Shown here one piece after another: positions 52,637 to 59,427 of a stretch of 64,000 nt of DNA; positions within the stretch are counted from its first letter, which is position 1, and each line of letters begins with the position of its first letter. The notes under the pieces were generated by a model. That model did no database searches and was not told the DNA's origin. It saw only the letters and a list, made by a program, of their open reading frames with translations. This DNA is from Halobacteriovorax marinus SJ. Its GTDB lineage: Bacteria; Bdellovibrionota; Bacteriovoracia; Bacteriovoracales; Bacteriovoracaceae. The position numbers and the translations under genes were made by a program. The DNA lies in NCBI RefSeq assembly GCF_000210915.2, contig NC_016620.1:2852001-2916000 (forward strand), written 5' to 3'.

Positions 52637-53641
52637 TTAGAAATCCCAATCTGGCTCATCGGCAATCCCATCAATCTTTCCATTATACTTTTCCATATAG
52701 TCAGCTAGGTCTAAGTCAAATTTCTCATAAGTCACAAACCTTGTATTATTCGACCCCTCAACACCATTAGAGCTAGCAAAGTCATTTGTGAGACCACCCT
52801 TAATCACTCCAAAGAGAAAGGCCTGCTTTCCTTCTAATATTCCTGGAGCGTAGTCTTCATCTACTTCATAACTCAAAATTATTGCACCACCACTGGCTCC
52901 ACCAAACGTCGTAATATCATCACTGACACCGCCAATTGGATCTCCTGAAACATCACTCGCCGCCATATCACCTGTAACATCGTAAGTGAGAACCGTTCCG
53001 CCCTTTCCTTTCTCTGCATCGGCACTATAGCCTGCTGCCGCAAACTCAACTCCATTACTCATGTGACCATCTAGAGAAGATCCTCCATTATAGTCTAAGA
53101 TAAGTGGGGGAACATCTCTGAAGTCTACAAAGTCTTCTAAGAGTAGAAAGGCGACGTCTGATTCCCAATTATTATGAATTACTTCTTTTACTTTTCTAGT
53201 GATGGTCTTTCCATCTTTAGTCTTTGTTGTCCAAGTTGCAGTATTCCCAGCTAGACAATGTAGCGAAGTCACTACAATGCGAGAACTCTGCTTTGGAGTA
53301 AAGGCCACAAGGGATCCTCCACAAATATTTGCCTTTCCATTAGACTTCTCAATTCTAAGTCTTCCAACTGCATCTAAATATCTTGGTGAGTCTGGACCTT
53401 TGACTAGCCTATCATCTGAAGGGTGAATTGCTTTATCTGATTTTAAATATAAACCTTTTGAAACCTCAGTTGATCTGTCTGTTGAAATAAACGAATCAAT
53501 AGTCTTTACTTCAGAAGCGATACTTCTAGAGTTTCCAGTAGTTGGTGTTACGGTTTTAGAGCTATGGCATTCCGAAGCTGTGGAATATCCGCAGATGAAT
53601 AGAACATTAACAGTGAATAGAATTTTAACAACGGCTCTCAT
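52637..53641 (-). CDS. exported trypsin-like serine protease (S1 family)
   Basis: The 334-aa protein has a signal peptide (MRAVVKILFTVNVLFICGYSTA). The chymotrypsin-fold triad is visible: His in VVTSLHCLAG, Asp in SDVAFLLLEDF and Ser in FGGASGGAIIL (GASGG instead of the common GDSGG). A propeptide-like region of about 70 residues precedes the catalytic domain. The start at 53641 has AAAGGAAA upstream; the frame 22 codons longer overlaps the promoter. A sigma-54-like promoter lies 50-65 bp before it. Secreted proteolysis fits a predatory or scavenging life (inference). Confidence 0.85.
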   Translation of the reverse strand: MRAVVKILFTVNVLFICGYSTASECHSSKTVTPTTGNSRSIASEVKTIDSFISTDRSTEVSKGLYLKSDKAIHPSDDRLVKGPDSPRYLDAVGRLRIEKSNGKANICGGSLVAFTPKQSSRIVVTSLHCLAGNTATWTTKTKDGKTITRKVKEVIHNNWESDVAFLLLEDFVDFRDVPPLILDYNGGSSLDGHMSNGVEFAAAGYSADAEKGKGGTVLTYDVTGDMAASDVSGDPIGGVSDDITTFGGASGGAIILSYEVDEDYAPGILEGKQAFLFGVIKGGLTNDFASSNGVEGSNNTRFVTYEKFDLDLADYMEKYNGKIDGIADEPDWDF

Positions 53642-53690
53642 GTAATTTCCTTTACTTACAATAAAAACATTCGCTCGATACCCTCTATGT

Positions 53691-53706
53691 AGCATACACC
53701 ATGCCA
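53691..53706 (-). promoter_or_regulatory. sigma-54 (RpoN)-like promoter of the protease gene
   Basis: The minus strand reads TGGCATGGTGTATGCT: GG and GC are 10 nt apart and only two fixed positions differ from TGGCACG-N4-TTGCW. The predicted +1 near 53680 leaves a 39-nt leader. Confidence 0.6.
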
Positions 53707-53750
53707 AAACTCACCAGAAAATACTATTTATTGTAATTACTCCCCAATTA

Positions 53751-53773
53751 GTTCCAGGTGCTTTTTCAGGACA
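53751..53773 (+). repeat. REP-like sequence, lone copy
   Basis: GTTCCAGGTGCTTTTTCAGG is identical over 20 bp to the REP-like sequence at 54833-54852, about 1.1 kb away, in the same orientation. Confidence 0.7.
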
Positions 53774-53788
53774 CAACAAAGACTAAAC

Positions 53789-53815
53789 GGAGCTGCTTAA
53801 GCCAGTCGCAGCTCC
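53789..53815 (-). terminator. inverted repeat, possible terminator of the lipoprotein gene
   Basis: GGAGCTGC (53789-53796) and GCAGCTCC (53808-53815) form a perfect 8-bp stem. On the minus strand it is followed by GTTTAGTCTTTG, only moderately T-rich. It could alternatively be an activator site for the protease promoter, about 120 bp upstream of its +1. Confidence 0.45.
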
Positions 53816-53884
53816 AAGGAAAGTTTTCAAACTGATTAAACTCTCACAATAGCCCTTTCAAGAATGGATAATAATTCCTAAATA

Positions 53885-54679
53885 TTAGGAATTAGGCTTT
53901 CCTAAAAGAGATACGAATTCAACCTTCTCAATTCCATTTTCTTCTAATCGTTTTGAAAGCATCTCAAGATATTCTTCATTCGTTTTTAATTGAAATTCCT
54001 CAATGAAGGCACGACTCTTTTTATATTCTTCATCTTCCTGAATTTTAACAATTTCAGAAAGAGTTTTAGTTGGCACAGCTTGAAATAAGTAGAGATTCAA
54101 TTGAAGAGTTATTAACTTTAAATTGGAAATTAATCTTCTATAAAAAGATAGCTGTTTTTTAGTGCTATCAAGTTTACTAATCATAAGAAGTAACTTTGCT
54201 GAGAAGTCTCCTTGGTAAAAGTTTGGAAAGTCTACTTCAACAATCTTCTCTACAAGATCTAATCTCTTTGCTGCATCTTCAATCCTATTGAAGTTCTCTA
54301 TATACTTAGTAAACTCAGGCCCATCAATTTTTTTTAATCTAAGAAGATTCAATTTCCTTACGATTGGTTTATCTATAAACTTGAAAGAATTTTCCTCAAA
54401 TTCGGAATAGCTCTTTGAACTTTGAGCTTTATCAAAGAGTAACTCACTATAGTTACTCTCTCTAATAAAACTCTCCGCTACTTCTGCAGCCTCCTTATTC
54501 ACTACATTTTCAGCACCTTTAGAGTACTCTTCAATCATAGCAATTAATTCATTCTGATCTAAAATAACCCCATTAAAGAGTTTATAGACCTTCTGATCAT
54601 CCTGTGAAACCTTCAAGCTAGATGTGCTACACGACACGAAAGTTAGACTCATTAGAATTGTCATCAATATTTTTTTCAT
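53885..54679 (-). CDS. lipoprotein of unknown function, 264 aa
   Basis: GGGGG lies 5 nt before the ATG at 54679, and the protein opens MKKILMTILMSLTFVSC with the lipobox Cys17. A 22-codon longer frame is rejected because it would bury the signal peptide. The mature region is helical and Lys/Glu-rich with no other cysteines. No family was recognised. A sigma-54 promoter and an inverted repeat lie upstream. Confidence 0.75.
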   Translation of the reverse strand: MKKILMTILMSLTFVSCSTSSLKVSQDDQKVYKLFNGVILDQNELIAMIEEYSKGAENVVNKEAAEVAESFIRESNYSELLFDKAQSSKSYSEFEENSFKFIDKPIVRKLNLLRLKKIDGPEFTKYIENFNRIEDAAKRLDLVEKIVEVDFPNFYQGDFSAKLLLMISKLDSTKKQLSFYRRLISNLKLITLQLNLYLFQAVPTKTLSEIVKIQEDEEYKKSRAFIEEFQLKTNEEYLEMLSKRLEENGIEKVEFVSLLGKPNS

Positions 54680-54740
54680 TTTGCCCCCACTTAAGTTTGA
54701 AAAATCAATTTGAATACTTTTCTTAATTTGATCTATGTAA

Positions 54741-54756
54741 AGCAATTAGCTTGCCA
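54741..54756 (-). promoter_or_regulatory. sigma-54 (RpoN) promoter of the lipoprotein gene
   Basis: The minus strand reads TGGCAAGCTAATTGCT, one mismatch from TGGCACG-N4-TTGCW with correct GG-N10-GC spacing. Predicted +1 is near 54730, 51 nt before the ATG. Confidence 0.68.
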
Positions 54757-54803
54757 ATTTTTTTGAATGTAATATTGGGAAGATATAGAAAGATAAAAGG
54801 AAA

Positions 54804-54821
54804 TGTTCTAATTCAAGAACA
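54804..54821. promoter_or_regulatory. inverted repeat, possible activator site
   Basis: TGTTCT-AATTCA-AGAACA is a perfect 6+6+6 inverted repeat centred about 82 bp upstream of the predicted sigma-54 start at 54730. Confidence 0.45.
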
Positions 54822-54830
54822 CCTATAGAC

Positions 54831-54856
54831 GGGTTCCAGGTGCTTTTTCAGGGACC
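54831..54856 (+). repeat. REP-like sequence, left of the transposase
   Basis: GGGTTCCAGGTGC (54831-54843), then TTTTTCAGGGACC. It faces the inverted copy at 55661-55686 across the RAYT gene. Confidence 0.75.
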
Positions 54857-54897
54857 AGTGGTCTTACACATTTTAAAAGGTCGATAAATCTAAGGTA

Positions 54898-55545
54898 CTA
54901 AGCATCCTTAATAAAAAGATTGGGCTTAATTTGTTTTTTAGTGTTGTTATTTTTTGCATAAGAGAAAATAGGTCTTTTTAATCCAGTTCTAATACTATGA
55001 TCCTCTTCTTCACTATACTCAATATTGAGCCAGTCAATGACCTTTTGGTCAGTAATAAGACTATGGTCTTTCAAGTCAACTAGAGGCTCAATTTTTAGGA
55101 TATCACTTTGGAAGTGCTCACAAATTGAAAATGGATAGTATTCACATTTCTTAGTGATATGAGCCTTAACAGGGTTTCTCAAAATGTACTTATAAGTATT
55201 CAATCTATGAGTAGGCTCTATTAGAAGAGATGACTTGTATCGGCCTCCATAAATAGAGTTAATACGACTTGTTTTTCTTTGAACTCTCAATGTCGATTTC
55301 TTCATGAACCAATACATCACGATATCAATATTTGAGAGTGGTGTTTGAATCATCAAATGATAATGATTATTCATTAACGTGAAGGCATAAATTCGAACAT
55401 CGAATTCATCCATTAGAAATTCAAGTAACTCAATGTAGAGACTCCACATTTGATCTATCGGTAGCGGAAACCACTCTTTATTATGAGCTCTTGCTACAAT
55501 GTGATATGGATATTTATTTTCTCTTATAGTAGGTCTTCGTCCCAT
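54898..55545 (-). CDS. REP-associated tyrosine transposase (RAYT, Y1_Tnp/IS200-like)
   Basis: The 215-aa protein has the Y1 HUH-transposase motif NNHYHLMIQTP (about residues 56-66; His-x-His metal ligands). The opening PYHIVARAHNKEWF and the later SIYGGRYKSSLLIE and YKYILRNPVKA blocks are typical of RAYT proteins. The catalytic Tyr cannot be fixed by eye. RAYTs are single-copy, domesticated enzymes that cut REP hairpins. Inverted REP-like sequences on both sides (54831-54856 and 55661-55686) support this rather than an IS200 element. Confidence 0.88.
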   Translation of the reverse strand: MGRRPTIRENKYPYHIVARAHNKEWFPLPIDQMWSLYIELLEFLMDEFDVRIYAFTLMNNHYHLMIQTPLSNIDIVMYWFMKKSTLRVQRKTSRINSIYGGRYKSSLLIEPTHRLNTYKYILRNPVKAHITKKCEYYPFSICEHFQSDILKIEPLVDLKDHSLITDQKVIDWLNIEYSEEEDHSIRTGLKRPIFSYAKNNNTKKQIKPNLFIKDA

Positions 55546-55660
55546 ACTAGACTTTCTGCAATCTAAAAATAAATATTATTCACTCAAGGTGTTAGTTCTA
55601 TTGGTTTTTTACAAAAATAAATCAAAAAATTATTTTCTCGAGCTGCCTTTTTTGTGCGAA

Positions 55661-55686
55661 GCCGCCTTAAAAGGCACCTGGAACCC
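55661..55686 (-). repeat. REP-like sequence, right of the transposase
   Basis: On the minus strand GGGTTCCAGGTGCC (55686-55673), then TTTTAAGGCGGC, containing a short GCCTTTTAAGGC hairpin. It shares 13 bp with the left copy and lies 1 bp past the stop of the 92-aa gene. Confidence 0.75.
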
Positions 55687-55687
55687 A

Positions 55688-55966
55688 TTAGGATTCAAAC
55701 TTTGCAATGGCCAAATCGAGCTCCTCTGGCACTTCCAACTCCTGCTGCGAAGCCACCTCAGCAGACTCTTCCTTACTCTCTTCTATCTGCTCAGCAAATT
55801 GAGTAATCCCCTGCTCAACCATTTCAACCTCTGTTGTACTCGAGTTATCGACACCAAAGACCCACAAACTATTTCTCACTTGTTTAAAAGAGCTTGCAGC
55901 AGACGAGGACGTTACACTCGCAATGAAAACGAACAAGACAATTGATAAAAACTTAGTCACTTTCAT
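55688..55966 (-). CDS. small exported acidic protein of unknown function, 92 aa
   Basis: A signal peptide (MKVTKFLSIVLFVFIASVTSSSAA) leaves a mature peptide of about 68 residues. It is rich in Glu, Gln and Ser, without cysteine, and probably helical or disordered. No family was recognised. AAGGGG precedes the ATG, and a sigma-54-like promoter lies 52-67 bp upstream. Confidence 0.68.
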   Translation of the reverse strand: MKVTKFLSIVLFVFIASVTSSSAASSFKQVRNSLWVFGVDNSSTTEVEMVEQGITQFAEQIEESKEESAEVASQQELEVPEELDLAIAKFES

Positions 55967-56017
55967 TGGTATAACCCCTTGTTATTGCGTTATTTAAAAT
56001 AGTTATACCTATATAAG

Positions 56018-56033
56018 AGCAAGTTCCATGCCG
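56018..56033 (-). promoter_or_regulatory. sigma-54 (RpoN)-like promoter of the 92-aa gene
   Basis: The minus strand reads CGGCATGGAACTTGCT, two mismatches from TGGCACG-N4-TTGCW with intact GG-N10-GC and TTGCT. Predicted +1 is near 56007, 41 nt before the ATG. Perfect inverted repeats lie upstream at 56034-56048 and 56061-56077. Confidence 0.62.
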
Positions 56034-56105
56034 AGAAATCGCATTTCTTTGACTTTGAAGATTCTTTTTGAAAGAATTTAAGTGACTCTATTCATGGATG
56101 AAATA

Positions 56106-56885
56106 ATGTCTAAACTACTGCTAATCTTAGCAATCACTCTTGCCCTGCCTGTAAATGCTTCATTTACAGTGAGTACACAAAACCTTTGGCACTATACCAA
56201 CGATTACGAAAATAGACTTAAGAATTTAAATGATGAGTACTTTTCTGAAAGTGCAGACATTATGAACTTCCAAGAAGCTTGGCAAAGTTTTACTGGCAAG
56301 AGTCTCTTTAATACCATTGTAAAAAAAGAAGAATTTAACACTCACTACTATAGAACCAATAATACTTTAATTATCAAAGAGGGCCTGGCCACTCTCTCTA
56401 GATTTGAAATTCTAGAAAAGACTGCTTTTGAGCTTCCCCATAGTAAACTCTTTAGAAAGAGAACAATGATTATTACAAAGATTCTCTCACCTACTAAGAA
56501 AGAGCTTTATATGATCAATATTCATTTAAGCCCATTCACTCAGGGTAAGGTCGAGAGAGTTGATCAGCTCGACTATATACTAAAGAAGATTGAAAGTGAT
56601 TTTAGCGATGCACCTGTGATTCTTACGGGGGATTTTAATCAAGAAGAAGATGAAAACTTTTTTACTAAGTTAGTTGACGCCGGCTACTCTTCGACACTTC
56701 CGGGAATTTGTACATATTGTGCTAATGAAAATGAATACGTTGATTCTGAATATATTAGTAAATTAGATTATATCTTCTATCCAAAAGAAGTTTTCCAGCT
56801 TCAAAAAGCGAGAAGAACTTTTGTTGAAAAACCTATTTCAGATCACTTTGGAATTAAGGCCGAATTTATTGACCTGAGAGATTAA
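56106..56885 (+). CDS. exported endonuclease/exonuclease/phosphatase-family protein
   Basis: The 259-aa protein has a signal peptide (MSKLLLILAITLALPVNA) and a complete EEP fold: STQNLWHYTN, the catalytic-type Glu in IMNFQEAWQ, INIHLSPF (His), LTGDFNQEED, SKLDYIFYP and the final ISDHFGIKAEF. Length matches secreted sphingomyelinase/DNase-like enzymes. The substrate is undecided. In-frame starts also exist at 56082 (GTG) and 56094 (ATG); 56106 gives the best signal peptide. It overlaps the convergent lipoprotein gene by 20 bp. Confidence 0.82.
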   Translation: MSKLLLILAITLALPVNASFTVSTQNLWHYTNDYENRLKNLNDEYFSESADIMNFQEAWQSFTGKSLFNTIVKKEEFNTHYYRTNNTLIIKEGLATLSRFEILEKTAFELPHSKLFRKRTMIITKILSPTKKELYMINIHLSPFTQGKVERVDQLDYILKKIESDFSDAPVILTGDFNQEEDENFFTKLVDAGYSSTLPGICTYCANENEYVDSEYISKLDYIFYPKEVFQLQKARRTFVEKPISDHFGIKAEFIDLRD

Positions 56886-58242
56886 CAATAAAGTCTCCAT
56901 ACTGATCAGTCTCTACGATTTCTTTATCAACGCCAATGACTGTCACTTTTCGACCTAGAATCTTAGACCACTTTTGATTGAATTCTTTTAATGCCGCGAA
57001 CTCACTCTCCATCCATCGAGATTTAAAATACTCTTCATGGGAGTTCCACTTATAATTAGCTTCTCTCATTCTTTGCGCCATCGCTGGTGAGAATACCTTA
57101 AAATCAATATCACTCTTAAGCATTCCTTTAACAGTAAAAGCCTTCCCTAAACTCTTTGTTGGATTATTTGAATAGAATGTAGTTGATGTGCCATCTACAA
57201 TGAAATTACCATTTTCAACTTTTTCAGCATTGAGGGCCTGTAGAAGTTCCGCTTTCATCTGTTTAAATTGCTCTAAGTTCATTCCAAGTGGAACTTTCTT
57301 ATTAACCATTAAGTCAATCTGCTCTTCAGTGATACCTTGCTTATAAGCTGGGCCATAGCCAAACTCTCTCCATAACTTTACGTTTTGTAGCTGTCTGACT
57401 TTTACATCGAGTTCATTGGCCAAAGACTTCATCGCTTTTGCATCTTCACTCTTGGCCATAAAACGATTAAGCGCGCTGTACTTCTTTCTCTGAGAGCTTA
57501 ACTCCTCAATCATATCTGAAAGCTCAGTGTCGCTAATATGACTCTTGTAGAGAATTTTCTTTGCATCAGTAACATCTTCTCCCGTTTCGTAAAGATGCTT
57601 TCTTCTAATTTCAATTAGGTGTTTTATTTTAGAGTATTCAATATCGTAGAGTTCAATTGAAATTGGAATATTTGCTAACTTCTCTTGCTCAGCAAATTCT
57701 CTAAGAGCGAAGAGTCTTCCATTTCCATCAAAGACAATATAATTTCCATCATCAGTCTTAACTGCTCTCATCAACATTCTAGACTTTATAGTCGCTTCTT
57801 GAATATCAGTTGTAATGACATCGGGAATACCTTCTTTCGAAGTGTACTGAGCGAGACTTGCCGCTCTGGCCTTTGTTTTTTCTAGAGACGCTCCTCTATT
57901 TATAGGGTGGATCGCCTTTAACTTAGAAAGAGGAATATCCACAACTCTCTTTCCATTATTTTGAGTAACTAATCTATAACGAAGTAAGATCGCCACAAGA
58001 TTAGATTTGTCGATATGCTTTATTTCCGAAAATTTCTGCGTCAGATACTTTAATCCGGAAATATTTGCTAATTCAGTATTTGCGGAATCAACTTGAATAA
58101 AGTTGGTACTAACTTCTTTGCACGAAAGTTCAGTACTAGTCGTCTTTACAGAAGCAGGTAACCTAAGCCCAGAGTTAGTTGTCGAGCATGAGGTAAATTG
58201 TAGGAAAAGTAGAAATGTAACCAATAAATGAACTATTCTCAT
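56866..58242 (-). CDS. lipoprotein with a ParB/sulfiredoxin-like motif, 458 aa
   Basis: The lipobox is LQFTSC (Cys19). Residues about 98-205 resemble the ParB N-terminal nuclease/CTPase fold: VVDIPLSKLKAIHPINRG at the start, a middle helix, and NYIVFDGNGRLFALREF (residues 168-183), which matches the conserved GNxRLxA segment. A helical region (220-290) and an unassigned C-terminal domain follow. This fold is normally cytoplasmic, so a lipid-anchored, presumably periplasmic version is odd. The similarity is by eye. Confidence 0.7.
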   Translation of the reverse strand: MRIVHLLVTFLLFLQFTSCSTTNSGLRLPASVKTTSTELSCKEVSTNFIQVDSANTELANISGLKYLTQKFSEIKHIDKSNLVAILLRYRLVTQNNGKRVVDIPLSKLKAIHPINRGASLEKTKARAASLAQYTSKEGIPDVITTDIQEATIKSRMLMRAVKTDDGNYIVFDGNGRLFALREFAEQEKLANIPISIELYDIEYSKIKHLIEIRRKHLYETGEDVTDAKKILYKSHISDTELSDMIEELSSQRKKYSALNRFMAKSEDAKAMKSLANELDVKVRQLQNVKLWREFGYGPAYKQGITEEQIDLMVNKKVPLGMNLEQFKQMKAELLQALNAEKVENGNFIVDGTSTTFYSNNPTKSLGKAFTVKGMLKSDIDFKVFSPAMAQRMREANYKWNSHEEYFKSRWMESEFAALKEFNQKWSKILGRKVTVIGVDKEIVETDQYGDFIVNLSGQ

Positions 58243-58314
58243 AGCTCACTTATCGGTTTTTATATGGTTTTTCCTTAGGAAAAAAGAAATTTCGAAGTAA
58301 ATATTTTCAACAAC

Positions 58315-59427
58315 TTAGAAGAGGTTTCTCGAATTACTTATAGAGGTTGCAATCCCGCAACAAATTCCAAATGTCATCAAACTCGAACCTCCATAACTCA
58401 TTAATGGAAGAGGAAGCCCTACAATAGGCATCAGTCCCGCGACCATTCCCATATTGATGAAGGTGTGCCAAAAGAAAATCGACATAATTCCTATGATAAC
58501 TATGGACTCATAAATCCGAGGCACAGACTGCGCCAGCCATATAAATCGGTAGAAGAGAACGATAAATAAAGTGATCAAAAAGAGGGAGCCAACAAAACCG
58601 TGTTCCTCATTAAAGATAGAGAAAACAAAGTCAGTGTGGTTCTCAGGAAGATAATTTAAAGACGCCTGAGATGATTTTCTAAATCCCTTTCCAATCACCT
58701 TCCCTGAGCCAATCGCTATTTTTGATTGAATAGCATTATAACCAGAACCCTTGGCATCGGCGGCAGGATTTAAGAAAGTAACGATTCTTCTCTTTTGATA
58801 ATCCTTTAAACCAAATTGATACATGACTCCGCCACTTATCACTCCAATAATGGCAAGAATCGCAATCGTCTTCCACTTTAATTTTCTATAAAAAGAAATC
58901 ACAAAAAAGATAAGTAAGATCAGAAGTCCTGTCCCTAAGTCTGGCTGAATAACAATGAGTAACGTCGGAACGAATGCAATAAGAAACGGAATGATCAATT
59001 GCTTAAAACCAAGCTCCTTATCTGGATCCCTCTTAGCATACCATCTCGCTAAGACAAGAATTGACGACATCTTCATAAACTCAGAAGGCTGCAACCTAAT
59101 AGGCCCAATGACTAACCAACGCTGGGCACCCATTCCCTTATGTCCTAAGATGAGAACAAGTACGAGAAGGAATATATTGACTGCAAAAATAAGCCAAGAG
59201 AATCTAAAAAAGTTCTTTGGTTGAATAAAGCTTATGACTACTCCAATCAGTAGGGAAACTAAGTACCAACCGATCTGAACTTTGTAGAGATTTGCCATGT
59301 GATCGCTCACTGAGGCGTGAGTGGCGGAGTAGAGATTAACAACACCCATTAGAAAAATGGCTCCACAAATTCCAAAGAAACTAAAATCATATTTCTTTAA
59401 TGCTTCTATAAGTGCAGAAGTGTTCAT
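58315..59427 (-). CDS. rodA: RodA, peptidoglycan glycosyltransferase (SEDS)
   Basis: The 370-aa protein has ten TM segments and SEDS signatures: GWYLVSLLIG, GAQRWLVIGPIRLQPSEFMK, LIVIQPDLGTGLLIL, PENHTDFVFSIFNEEHGFVGS and the final GLPLPLMSYGGSSLM. With PBP2 it polymerises lateral-wall glycan. The start overlaps the end of the PBP2 gene by 4 bp. No obvious terminator separates it from the next lipoprotein gene. Confidence 0.95.
   Translation of the reverse strand: MNTSALIEALKKYDFSFFGICGAIFLMGVVNLYSATHASVSDHMANLYKVQIGWYLVSLLIGVVISFIQPKNFFRFSWLIFAVNIFLLVLVLILGHKGMGAQRWLVIGPIRLQPSEFMKMSSILVLARWYAKRDPDKELGFKQLIIPFLIAFVPTLLIVIQPDLGTGLLILLIFFVISFYRKLKWKTIAILAIIGVISGGVMYQFGLKDYQKRRIVTFLNPAADAKGSGYNAIQSKIAIGSGKVIGKGFRKSSQASLNYLPENHTDFVFSIFNEEHGFVGSLFLITLFIVLFYRFIWLAQSVPRIYESIVIIGIMSIFFWHTFINMGMVAGLMPIVGLPLPLMSYGGSSLMTFGICCGIATSISNSRNLF

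Noticed and set aside
58245-58290. ACCGATAA as a FliA -10 before the ParB-like lipoprotein
   Set aside because: It is so close to the ATG that transcription would start at the start codon, and the first base of the -10 and the -35 do not match.
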